64,000 nt of DNA from NCBI GenBank assembly GCA_964399985.1, contig CAYNRY010000002.1:310001-374000 (forward strand), in the 5' to 3' direction. The notes under the pieces were generated by a model. The model saw only the letters and a list, made by a program, of their open reading frames with translations. It was not told the DNA's origin and made no database searches. Positions 8,772-16,719 of the stretch are shown one piece after another. The DNA comes from Micavibrio_B sp964399985. GTDB lineage: Bacteria > Pseudomonadota > Alphaproteobacteria > Micavibrionales > Micavibrionaceae. A program made the position numbers and the translations under genes. Each line of letters opens with the position of its first letter. Positions within the stretch are counted from its first letter, which is position 1.

Positions 8772-9820
8772 CCGTAAGTTTTGTCCAGCCAGCCTAAAAG
8801 CAGATTCTCAATTTTGTTTAAGCCGTTGGTTGTTTCTTTCAAATTCTTATGGTCCCATTCTTTATTTAAAAAACATCCGGTACGATAAAGATCGACAAGC
8901 TCAGGATGAACATAACTTTTCTTTAAAATGGCGGGTGTGTTGCCGAGTTGTTCGGAGACAGCCTTTAAAACTGGTTTAAGTTCAAATTTGGCTCCTTCCG
9001 TGCAATGCTTCAAGGCTTCTTCCAGAAAAAAGGAACAGGCATTCCAGGTCCGAAAATCTTTGGCGGTCATGTTGCCGTCGAAGTTTTCATGTAGCCATGA
9101 ATTGATATCACTAGAGCCAATGGTATGTGAAGCGCCATCATCGCCTTGAAATTTGAACAGGCGCTGACCTGGAAGATCTTCCAGGTCAGAAATAACCTTT
9201 GCGACTTTCGCGTCTATTAAAGTGCCTTTGAAAACTTTGCCGCCCTTAGCTGGAAAGTCCAACTCGATTTCCTTGCCCCGCAGCTCCAGATGCTTCTTAT
9301 GAATTGTCGTTAGCCCGTAAGTATGATTTTCTGCCATATATGAATCGTTACCGACGCGAAGTCCGGTGCGGTCTAGAAGGCGGATAACAGCAGCAATGAC
9401 TTTATCTTTGGGCAAGCCGTCCAGATTAAGACTGTTTAAAACCTTCCGGCGAATAGAAGGCAGGGTCTTGCCGAAAGCGAGCATGTTAGTGAATTTATTT
9501 TCATCGCGCCGCGTGCGCCAGTCTTCGTGATATTTATACTGTTTGCGGCCCCGTTCATCGAAACCTGTGGCCTGCAAATGCCCGTTATGCGTCGGGCAAA
9601 TCCACACATCTCGCCATGCCGGGGGAATAGCCAGCTTGGCAATCCGCGCCAGATGCTTTTCGTCTTTGAAAGTTTTGCCGTCTTTGGTGTATGTGAAACC
9701 CTTGCCTTTTTTGACTCGGGCAATGCCGTGATCAGTCTCATACACATAGCGCAGGCCTGCCTCCTCGGCATGGTCTATAGCGGTCTGAATAGAAGGGGGT
9801 GTGGTTTCATCGACAGGCAT
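8768..9820 (-). CDS. DNA topoisomerase IB (poxvirus-like type)
   Basis: 350 residues, typical for the short bacterial type IB enzymes. The N-terminal domain (YVYETDHGIARVKKGKGF, then IPPAWRDVWICP) is followed by the catalytic tyrosine-recombinase-like domain. That domain has RVGNDSYMAENHTYGL with the catalytic Arg, DFRTWNA, and a C-terminal SYVHPELVDLY that includes the likely nucleophilic Tyr. It relaxes supercoils by a 3'-phosphotyrosine intermediate. The start ATG at 9820 is accepted; the gene stands alone between convergent and co-directional neighbours. Confidence 0.92.
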   Translation of the reverse strand: MPVDETTPPSIQTAIDHAEEAGLRYVYETDHGIARVKKGKGFTYTKDGKTFKDEKHLARIAKLAIPPAWRDVWICPTHNGHLQATGFDERGRKQYKYHEDWRTRRDENKFTNMLAFGKTLPSIRRKVLNSLNLDGLPKDKVIAAVIRLLDRTGLRVGNDSYMAENHTYGLTTIHKKHLELRGKEIELDFPAKGGKVFKGTLIDAKVAKVISDLEDLPGQRLFKFQGDDGASHTIGSSDINSWLHENFDGNMTAKDFRTWNACSFFLEEALKHCTEGAKFELKPVLKAVSEQLGNTPAILKKSYVHPELVDLYRTGCFLNKEWDHKNLKETTNGLNKIENLLLGWLDKTYG

Positions 9821-9851
9821 TGATAACGAACGCTGGAAAAGGAAATAAGTT

Positions 9852-10742
9852 CTACTTCTTCAGCGCTTCGGGATTAATACCAGTTTCGGTGGAGATCATA
9901 TAATAAACCGACTCCATATTCAGCTCGCCTCCGCGTCCATGTTGGAGAACATGGTGAGCTAATGCCGCATCCATCATAATAATCGACTTATCCGGCTGGT
10001 TACGTTTGCGCATATGTTTTTCGGTCAGGTCGACGATAATCTCTACGGCTTTTTCCGGTACGGTAACGCCATGATGTTTCTCGTAGCCGGATTTTAGATT
10101 ATTAACGATGCCGATCGTTTGCGGTACATCGGGCACACTTAAGAACACTTTTTGAAAACGGCGATCCAGTGCCGGATCAACCGCGACGTAGATACGGAAT
10201 TCATCGAGCGTGGTCGCACCGATGATATTTAAATCCCCGACTGTCATATACGGCTTCATCACTTCGGAGAGACCCGCGTAAGACGAGCCTTCACAAGACG
10301 GCATGATCTGGTGCACTTCATCAATGAAGAGGATAGTTTTAGGATAGGCAGGATCGTGATACCGCTCGGCAATGCCGCGACACAGCGGAATAAATCGTCC
10401 TTGGAATTCGGCGGGGCCTGCCGTTCCGCCAGCCATGGAAGCCAAATCGATCTCCAGCAAGCGTGCGTCTTTCAAATATTCGGGGACCTCATTGGCGACG
10501 ATCTTCTGGGCAAGACCCGCACATAATGCAGTTTTACCAACCCCGGCAGGAGCGAGCAGCGCGACATTCTTGCGGCCTTTTTGCAGCAGGATCAAAATCG
10601 TCTGCTCGATTTCCTTGTCGCGCCCAGTGATGGGATCGAAACGGTTCATGCGGGCGAGGGCTGTGAAGTCGCGACAATATTTATGAATAAGCTCTTCGAG
10701 CTCTTCATCGGAAACTTTAAATTTAGTCTTGGCCGCTGACAT
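9852..10742 (-). CDS. Single-module AAA+ ATPase, ClpA/ClpB D1-like
   Basis: 296 residues, containing one AAA+ module of the ClpA/ClpB first-domain type. Walker A is PAGVGKT (65-71), Walker B is ILFIDE (137-142), sensor 1 is GATTLDEF, and the arginine finger region is PALDRRFQKV. The N-terminal repeat domain, coiled-coil middle domain and second AAA module of full Clp proteins are absent, and the stretch after Walker A (SMAGGTAGPAEFQGRF) differs from ClpB. It may act as a small unfoldase or regulatory ATPase; no partner is evident. Its ATG touches the stop of serB, so the two are one operon. Confidence 0.8.
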   Translation of the reverse strand: MSAAKTKFKVSDEELEELIHKYCRDFTALARMNRFDPITGRDKEIEQTILILLQKGRKNVALLAPAGVGKTALCAGLAQKIVANEVPEYLKDARLLEIDLASMAGGTAGPAEFQGRFIPLCRGIAERYHDPAYPKTILFIDEVHQIMPSCEGSSYAGLSEVMKPYMTVGDLNIIGATTLDEFRIYVAVDPALDRRFQKVFLSVPDVPQTIGIVNNLKSGYEKHHGVTVPEKAVEIIVDLTEKHMRKRNQPDKSIIMMDAALAHHVLQHGRGGELNMESVYYMISTETGINPEALKK

Positions 10743-11662
10743 TAATGAATCCTTTTAGGCGCGGAAGCGTTTAACGCTTCGTTAATCTCTTCCGCCGTAT
10801 AGCCTTGAATATACAAGGGAGCGGTTAAATCACTGTAAAGAATATTGTTGTCGAGCGATTTCAGGACCAGCGGCTTCGGGTAATAGCCGACACCCAGTCC
10901 GGCGGCCTCTAACATTGGTAAATCATTCGCCCCGTCACCAATCGCGAAAACATCCTTGGCGGTTAAACCCTTTTTGGCGGCATATTCATTTAGATATTGT
11001 AGCTTGGCTTCCTTGCCTAGAATAGGCGGGGTAACTTTCCCGGTCAGCGCATTATTCTCCATATGTAGCACATTGCCGTGATGGAAATGAAACCCGGCGC
11101 GGTCGGCAATCACCTTGGTAAAGAACGTAAAGCCGCCGGAGACCAGAATGCAGGTGGCGTTATTTGCGGCCATGACTTTCACAAGGATATCCGCGCCTTC
11201 GGATAATTGCGTTTCTTCCAGCGTTTTATGCAGGACTTCATTGCCTAAATCCTTCAACATGCCGACACGTTCATGCAGCGCGGTTTCGAAATCAAGCTCT
11301 CCCGCCATGGCGCGTTTGGTGATTGCCGATATCTGGTCTTTCAGTCCCGCATGCTCGGCAAGTTCGTCCAGCGTTTCCGTGGTAACAATCGTCGCGTCCA
11401 TATCCGCAATCATCATCTTCTTGCGGCGATTCTCTGATGAAGTCACAAAAACATCGATACGGTCCGGTGCCAGCAGGTCTTTCAGCTTCTGCCACTGCTC
11501 GGGTAAAAGCTTGTCCTCAACGCGAATCTCGCAGGCCTTATGCGGGTTGAGCCACTTGGGTTTAGTTGAGAATCTAATATGACAATCATCAAGGAGACCT
11601 TCGATAAGGGCAAGATGACTAGGGCGGATATCTGCGGCGACGAAAACGAGAAAAAATGACAT
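10742..11662 (-). CDS. serB: Phosphoserine phosphatase
   Basis: 306 residues: an N-terminal ACT-like part, then a HAD phosphatase domain. Motif I is DMDATIVTTE with the phosphorylated Asp, motif II is LVSGGFT, and motif III/IV is AIGDGANDLPML. The enzyme performs the last step of serine synthesis, releasing phosphate from L-phosphoserine. serC and serA lie divergently just upstream, so all three pathway genes are together. The first base of its stop coincides with the first base of the downstream ATPase start, suggesting coupling. Confidence 0.95.
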   Translation of the reverse strand: MSFFLVFVAADIRPSHLALIEGLLDDCHIRFSTKPKWLNPHKACEIRVEDKLLPEQWQKLKDLLAPDRIDVFVTSSENRRKKMMIADMDATIVTTETLDELAEHAGLKDQISAITKRAMAGELDFETALHERVGMLKDLGNEVLHKTLEETQLSEGADILVKVMAANNATCILVSGGFTFFTKVIADRAGFHFHHGNVLHMENNALTGKVTPPILGKEAKLQYLNEYAAKKGLTAKDVFAIGDGANDLPMLEAAGLGVGYYPKPLVLKSLDNNILYSDLTAPLYIQGYTAEEINEALNASAPKRIH

Positions 11663-11754
11663 GAAAGAATAATAGAGAAAATTTCCAGAAGCTCAACGCA
11701 AAGCTCTTGGTTAGGAAGCTGTCGAGTGCTAGATAATCCATAAGAGGACATCAG

Positions 11755-12924
11755 ATGCAAAAACCAACCGTCAAACCAAATAATCCCAATTTCTCATCCG
11801 GCCCATGCTCCAAGCGTCCGGGTTGGACCGTCGATGTCCTGAAAGAAGCCTTTCTGGGAAGGTCGCACCGCGCCGCCAAGGGGAAAGATAAATTAAAAGA
11901 AGTGATCGAGCGTCATCGCCAGACTTTGAATATTCCGGCTGATTACAAGATTGGCATCGTTCCGGCGTCGGATACGGGCGCGATTGAAATGGCTCTATGG
12001 TCTATGCTCGGCGAACGTCCGGTTGATGTGCTGGTTTGGGAAAATTTCTCGAATGAATGGTGGGAAGATGTCGTCGGGCAATTAAAGTTGCCGGATACGC
12101 GCACGTTTAAAGTCGGTTACGGCGAAGTTGTCGATTTCAGCCAAGCCGATACAGACCGCGATGTAGTGTTTGTCTGGAACGGTACGACCTCCGGCGTGCG
12201 CATTCCTAACCATGACTGGATCAAAGCGGATCGTAAGGGTTTGACGTTCTGTGATGCGACGTCGGCGGTTTATGCTTATGAAATGGATTGGTCCAAACTC
12301 GATGTAACGACCTGGTCATGGCAGAAAGTTCTCGGCGGCGAAGGCGGTCACGGGATGATCGTATTGTCTCCGCGTGCGATTGAGCGTTTGCAGAATTTCG
12401 TGCCGGATCGCCCGCTGCCGAAAATTTTCCGCATGACGAAAAAAGGCAAATTGATCGACGGTATTTTCGTTGGCGAGACCATTAATACGCCATCGATGAT
12501 GGCGGTTGAAGATTGCCTCGATGCGCTGAAATGGGTGGAAAGCCTTGGCGGGTCTAAAGCGACCGAAAAACGCTGTATCGATAATTTGAAAATCATTGAG
12601 GACTGGGTTGCGAAAACATCTTGGGTCGAATTCCTGCCTCCTAGCGTTGAAACTCGTTCCCGTACGTCCATTTGTCTATCTATCGTCGATGCTGATTTTT
12701 GTGCGCTGGATGATGAAGCGCGTAAGGCATTTGTAAAGGATATGACGTCGCTACTTTCCAAAGAAAATGCCGCGCATGATATTGCGTCCTATGCGGCGGC
12801 TCCTGCGGGCCTGCGTATCTGGGGTGGGGCGACGATTGAACATTCAGACCTTGCGGCGTTATTGCCATGGCTTGAATGGTCGTTTGCCGAGACATCAGCG
12901 AAAACATTTGAGAAAGCGGCATAA
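11755..12924 (+). CDS. serC: Phosphoserine aminotransferase
   Basis: 389 residues, beginning KPTVKPNNPNFSSGPCSKRP, which is the alphaproteobacterial/archaeal type of SerC rather than the E. coli type. The PLP lysine is in TWSWQKVLGGEG. It converts 3-phosphohydroxypyruvate and glutamate to phosphoserine. AGAGGA lies 8 bases before the ATG. A rho-independent terminator sits directly on the stop codon, so serA 87 bp downstream needs read-through or its own promoter. The 92-bp region shared with divergent serB probably holds both promoters. Confidence 0.95.
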   Translation: MQKPTVKPNNPNFSSGPCSKRPGWTVDVLKEAFLGRSHRAAKGKDKLKEVIERHRQTLNIPADYKIGIVPASDTGAIEMALWSMLGERPVDVLVWENFSNEWWEDVVGQLKLPDTRTFKVGYGEVVDFSQADTDRDVVFVWNGTTSGVRIPNHDWIKADRKGLTFCDATSAVYAYEMDWSKLDVTTWSWQKVLGGEGGHGMIVLSPRAIERLQNFVPDRPLPKIFRMTKKGKLIDGIFVGETINTPSMMAVEDCLDALKWVESLGGSKATEKRCIDNLKIIEDWVAKTSWVEFLPPSVETRSRTSICLSIVDADFCALDDEARKAFVKDMTSLLSKENAAHDIASYAAAPAGLRIWGGATIEHSDLAALLPWLEWSFAETSAKTFEKAA

Positions 12925-12937
12925 GCCGCTTTTTTTA
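12915..12937 (+). terminator. serC terminator overlapping the stop codon
   Basis: AGCGGC-ataa-GCCGCT followed by seven T. The loop contains the TAA stop of serC, so the last Ala codon and the stop are inside the hairpin. This may act as a partial attenuator between serC and serA. Confidence 0.8.
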
Positions 12938-13010
12938 TGCTCGTTTTATTTTTAAGACCTGATAGGTTCAAGGTCTGTTTTCCAACAAGACAAAATGGAG
13001 TTAAAAGAAA

Positions 13011-14588
13011 ATGCCTAAAGTACTGATCGCCGATAAAATGGATAGACTGGCGGAAGATATATTCCGCGCCCGGGGAATTGATTACGATATCAAGACCGGA
13101 CTTTCACCCGAAGATATCAAGAAAATTGTAAATGATTATGACGGGATTGCCGCGCGTTCTTCCGCGAAGATCAATGCCGACGTTATTTCCGGCATTACCC
13201 GCGTGAAGGTGATTGGGCGCGCCGGAATTGGCGTCGATACGATCGACGTACCGGCGGCAACGGCGGCAGGTATCGTCGTGATGAACACGCCTTTTGGTAA
13301 TTCGATAACTACGGCGGAACATGCGATCTCTATGATGATGGCTTTGGCGCGTCAAATTCCGCAAGCCAATGAATCGACCCATGCCGGTAAATGGGAGAAA
13401 TCAAAATTCATGGGTGTTGAATTATTCAACAAAACGCTCGGTGTGATCGGCGCCGGGAATATCGGATCTATCGTAATTCGCCGCGGTATTGGTCTCGAGA
13501 TGAAAGTCATTGCCTATGACCCATTCCTGTCGGTTGAAAAAGCGGCGGAACTTGGCGTCGAGAAAGTCGAGCTTGATCAATTACTGGAGCGGTCTGATTT
13601 TATCACTATCCATGTACCAAAGACTGATAAGACGAATAAAATGATTGATAAAGCGGCCTTCGCTAAAATGAAAAAAGGCGTGCGAATTATCAACTGCGCC
13701 CGCGGCGGTTTGATTGTCGAAGCGGATTTAAAAGAAGCTTTGGACTTAGGGCATGTGGCTGGCGCGGCGCTCGATGTATTTGAAACGGAACCGGCGACAG
13801 AGAATATTCTCTTCGGTCATCCGAACGTTATCTGTACACCTCATTTGGGTGCGTCGACGTCGGAAGCGCAAGTAAATGTTGCCATTCAAGTTGCAGAACA
13901 AATGTCGGATTTCTTGCTGACTGGCGCGGTTGCCAATGCGGTAAATATGCCGTCTATCTCTGCCGAAGAGGCACCTAAGCTAAAGCCTTATATGGCATTA
14001 GCGACAGAGCTTGGAAGTTTTGCGGGACAGATTACCGAAACCGCATTTAAAAAAGTCGAGATTGAATATATCGGTGCGGCAGCGAAGCTGAACACCAAGC
14101 CTTTGACAGCTTGTGTGCTGGCGGCGCTCCTCGGGGCGATATCCGATTCCGTGAATATGGTGAACGCACCGGAGATTGCCAAATCAAAAGGCATCGTTGT
14201 TTCTGAAACCAAAACCGATAGCGATCCGCAATGGCCGACAGGGATTCGTCTCAGGGTCGAAACCGAGGGGCGCACTAAGGAATTGACCGGAACTCTATTT
14301 GCTGGAAAAGAGCCGCGCATCGTTAATATCGAAGGCGTGCCAATCGAGGCCGATATCACCGAGCATATGCTGTTTATCCGCAATGAAGATAAACCGGGCA
14401 TGATCGGCGGTCTTGGAACTATCCTTGCGGAAAACGGTCATAACATTGCTGATTTCCGTCTGGGCCGTGTCGAGGCGGGGAAAACAGCCGTGGCCTTGGT
14501 CGCGCTGGATCGCGCTTTGCCGGATGATGTATTTGCTAAAGTGGAAGCTTTGCCGCAGATCAATCAGGTTAAACGCCTGAAATTTTAA
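13011..14588 (+). CDS. serA: D-3-phosphoglycerate dehydrogenase
   Basis: 525 residues, the long type. It has the substrate-binding lobe, the NAD-binding Rossmann motif GVIGAGNIGSIV near residue 144, catalytic-region segments INCARGGLIVE and CTPHLGASTSEAQ, an intervening ASB domain, and a C-terminal ACT domain (FIRNEDKPGMIGGLG) that in this family senses serine. It commits 3-phosphoglycerate to serine synthesis. GGAG lies before the ATG. Allosteric feedback by serine is expected from the ACT domain, but is not shown by sequence alone. Confidence 0.96.
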   Translation: MPKVLIADKMDRLAEDIFRARGIDYDIKTGLSPEDIKKIVNDYDGIAARSSAKINADVISGITRVKVIGRAGIGVDTIDVPAATAAGIVVMNTPFGNSITTAEHAISMMMALARQIPQANESTHAGKWEKSKFMGVELFNKTLGVIGAGNIGSIVIRRGIGLEMKVIAYDPFLSVEKAAELGVEKVELDQLLERSDFITIHVPKTDKTNKMIDKAAFAKMKKGVRIINCARGGLIVEADLKEALDLGHVAGAALDVFETEPATENILFGHPNVICTPHLGASTSEAQVNVAIQVAEQMSDFLLTGAVANAVNMPSISAEEAPKLKPYMALATELGSFAGQITETAFKKVEIEYIGAAAKLNTKPLTACVLAALLGAISDSVNMVNAPEIAKSKGIVVSETKTDSDPQWPTGIRLRVETEGRTKELTGTLFAGKEPRIVNIEGVPIEADITEHMLFIRNEDKPGMIGGLGTILAENGHNIADFRLGRVEAGKTAVALVALDRALPDDVFAKVEALPQINQVKRLKF

Positions 14589-14598
14589 GGCTTTAAAC

Positions 14599-14707
14599 AA
14601 AAAAAGATCCCGGTGCCTCACCCTCAATACCGCTCGGTTGTCCGAGCAGCTTAAGGATAGGACCGGGATCCTGTTTTGATTATAAGGCTCCTTGGGAAAA
14701 ATTACAA
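14599..14707 (-). ncRNA. Candidate small RNA with own promoter and terminator
   Basis: On the minus strand a strong sigma70-like promoter is visible: TTGTAA (14707-14702), a 17-base spacer, and perfect TATAAT (14684-14679). A start near 14672 gives about 73 nt ending in seven U at 14605-14599. The RNA would fold as a rod: a 9-bp closing helix (14606-14614 with 14662-14670), partial pairing inside, and a GCTCGG/CCGAGC helix capped by a 4-base loop (14632-14647). The same hairpin can terminate serA on the plus strand. No known family is recognised. Confidence 0.55.
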
Positions 14708-15300
14708 CTTTTGGCTGCAATTACCCTTCAAGGCGTCTGCTGCTGTCGATTTTTCGGGAAATCCGGACCGCTAAGTCCTTGTTATTTCCTAATAATCTGT
14801 AAGCCCAATCAAGTTCTTACATTATTTATCGTGGTGACAGGCCACGCGGTCGTTTGAGTTGCAACTCAAAGCCGTTTCGAGTGCCGATCCACATAGTCCC
14901 TTGCCCTTTTCATCGTCCTTGCGGAGCCGGATATTTAAAGCCTGTCATACAAATGTTTTTTCGTCCACGACGACGGGTTCAGGCTATCCGGTGGCGGGAC
15001 TATTCCCGGCGCTCTTGGGATTTGCACGGTTCTAAAAAGTAAACTTCCCAAAACAGTTAGCAGCTAACCCTAAGATGCAAATCCTGAAAACGGGGACCAC
15101 CCGCTTTCCGTTATTGGAAAAGATCTCTAAAAGATCCCCGAGGGGTTCGTTCTAGAAAACGCTCTTGGTTAAAAGAACTTTTTTCCGCTAACAAAGAAAG
15201 GGTGACCTGTTTTTGAAAACGAGTCGAGTCAAAAAATAAAAAATTCTGAAATAATTTTTTACAGCGATAGTTGTTATAATCCTTATATGTAAGGCTAAAT
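14708..15300. other. Gene-free, highly self-complementary region (possible structured RNA)
   Basis: No convincing coding frame lies between convergent serA and the TspO gene. The stretch contains many perfect helices. The central set is nested: 14893-14900 with 14996-15003 (8 bp), 14927-14933 with 14985-14991 (7 bp), 14940-14944 with 14980-14984 (5 bp), and an inner TCGTC/GACGA hairpin at 14961-14973. A 9-bp pairing joins 15018-15026 with 15076-15084 around a GTTAG/CTAAC hairpin. Others are CGTGG/CCACG at 14830-14846 and the palindrome at 14853-14870. tmRNA, RNase P and SRP RNA signatures were looked for and not found. Confidence 0.45.
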
Positions 15301-15370
15301 CATTGCTTTTATTTTTGGATTATCAATAGTGCCGGATTTATACAGTACATATCCCCAATGGCGCTTATCT

Positions 15371-15841
15371 TTAATTTAACTGCCAAATCATAAAATTCAG
15401 GTAACAGGCAAAGCAAATCCAGAAGAAATACGGCGTCAGAAGGAGGCTGGTGATTCGGTCTCTATAGTGCGTGAGATAAATTAAAGCCACTACGCATAAT
15501 ATTAATCCTCCAATCCACGCTGCAGAAAATCCCAGCCAATGATAATAAAAGAAAAGATAACTCCATGCCCAGTTTATCAAAGTCTGAACTACAAAAATGA
15601 CTTTTATGTTCCGACCGAGAGTTTTATTCCATATACGCCATCCGGCAATAGCCATCATTATATAAAGTATCGTCCAGACTATCGGAAAAATGAAATCAGG
15701 AGGGTTGAGTGCCGGCTTATCAAGGTTTTCGTACCAGCCGGGAATAGCGTGACGCGTCATATTGCCGATAAATGAGGCAACGCCTAAATATACGATAATC
15801 CATAGTGGCAAGCTTAGATAAGTTTTTACAAAAATGCGCAT
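15371..15841 (-). CDS. tspO: TspO/MBR-family membrane protein
   Basis: 156 residues with five hydrophobic segments and the tryptophan-rich TspO pattern: PGWYENLDKPALNPPDFIFP, then VWTILYIMMAIAGWRIW and a C-terminal FWICFACYLNFMIWQLN. TspO binds tetrapyrroles and steroids and in bacteria is linked to photooxidative or stress signalling; the ligand here is unknown. It is transcribed away from the TerC gene, with a shared 75-bp upstream region that is AT-rich. Its 3' end faces the structured gene-free region. Confidence 0.92.
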   Translation of the reverse strand: MRIFVKTYLSLPLWIIVYLGVASFIGNMTRHAIPGWYENLDKPALNPPDFIFPIVWTILYIMMAIAGWRIWNKTLGRNIKVIFVVQTLINWAWSYLFFYYHWLGFSAAWIGGLILCVVALIYLTHYRDRITSLLLTPYFFWICFACYLNFMIWQLN

Positions 15842-15916
15842 GTCGAATTATCCTTTATTTTAGGTCTGTTATATTTTATGACTGAAAAGAATTTAATAAA
15901 TCAAAGGGTTATATAA

Positions 15917-16657
15917 ATGGAAATTCTACTCGATCCAGCCGTCTGGGCCAGCTTTATTACGCTTCTCGCTTTGGAAGTTGTTCTCGGTATCGACAATCTG
16001 ATCCTGATTTCCATCCTGTCAGATAAATTACCTGAGCATCAGCGTAATCTGGCGCGTAAATTGGGTCTAATTATCGCTCTGGTATCGCGTATCGCTCTTT
16101 TGTCGCTTATTTTCCTTTTGGCGCATCTTACAACCCCTCTCTTTACAGCGTTTGGAAATGATTTCTCATGGAGAGAAATTATTCTCGTAATCGGCGGCCT
16201 TTTCCTTCTGGCAAAAGGTACAACAGAGATTCACCACAAAATCGAGGGCGATGCAGATGAAGCTGGTGTGTCGCCGAAATTCTCTTCACTATCGATGGTT
16301 ATCGGCCAGATTGTCTTAATGGACGTGGTTTTCTCGTTCGATAGCGTTTTGACGGCGGTTGGCGTGGCAGATCATATCGAGGTCATGATTGCGGCGATTA
16401 TTTTATCCGTCATCTTTATGGTCCTTGCCGTAAACTGGGTCAGCGATTTTATTGCCCGTCACCCGACTGTCAAAGTTTTGGCCCTCTCTTATATGCTTTT
16501 GATCGGTATGGCTTTGATCGGCGAAGGTTTCCATCTGGAAATTCCAAAAGGCTATCTCTATTTCGCGATGGGCTTTTCTTTCGCTGTTGAAGCTATCAAC
16601 ATGGTTCTTCGTAATAAGAGCGCGAAAAAGAAATTGAAGGTTCTTCCGGAAAAATAA
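15917..16657 (+). CDS. TerC-family integral membrane protein
   Basis: 246 residues with about seven membrane segments. TerC hallmarks are present: LEVVLGIDNLILISI near residues 17-31 and QIVLMDVVFSFDSVLTAVG near 134-152, each with conserved acidic residues in the membrane. Such proteins (YceF/MeeF/Alx group) have been linked to metal ion handling and metal loading of exported proteins. No yybP-ykoY manganese riboswitch fits in the 75-bp leader. AAAGGG lies upstream of the ATG. Confidence 0.92.
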   Translation: MEILLDPAVWASFITLLALEVVLGIDNLILISILSDKLPEHQRNLARKLGLIIALVSRIALLSLIFLLAHLTTPLFTAFGNDFSWREIILVIGGLFLLAKGTTEIHHKIEGDADEAGVSPKFSSLSMVIGQIVLMDVVFSFDSVLTAVGVADHIEVMIAAIILSVIFMVLAVNWVSDFIARHPTVKVLALSYMLLIGMALIGEGFHLEIPKGYLYFAMGFSFAVEAINMVLRNKSAKKKLKVLPEK

Positions 16658-16719
16658 TTTCTGCAGGGAACTTATTTTCTACCAAGGCGTTCACTTGTCA
16701 AACGTTGGGGGAATATCCT

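Noticed and set aside
14854..15042. 62-codon plus-strand frame in the structured region
   Set aside because: Composition is not coding-like, it is Arg/Pro-rich with no ribosome site, and it runs across the nested helices.
14700..15300. tmRNA, RNase P RNA, SRP RNA or 6S RNA
   Set aside because: No T-loop with CCA end, no tag reading frame ending in Ala-Ala, no GAGGAAAGTCC core, and no SRP domain IV tip were found on either strand.
15842..15916. yybP-ykoY manganese riboswitch before the TerC gene
   Set aside because: The leader is only 75 bp and has no matching paired core.
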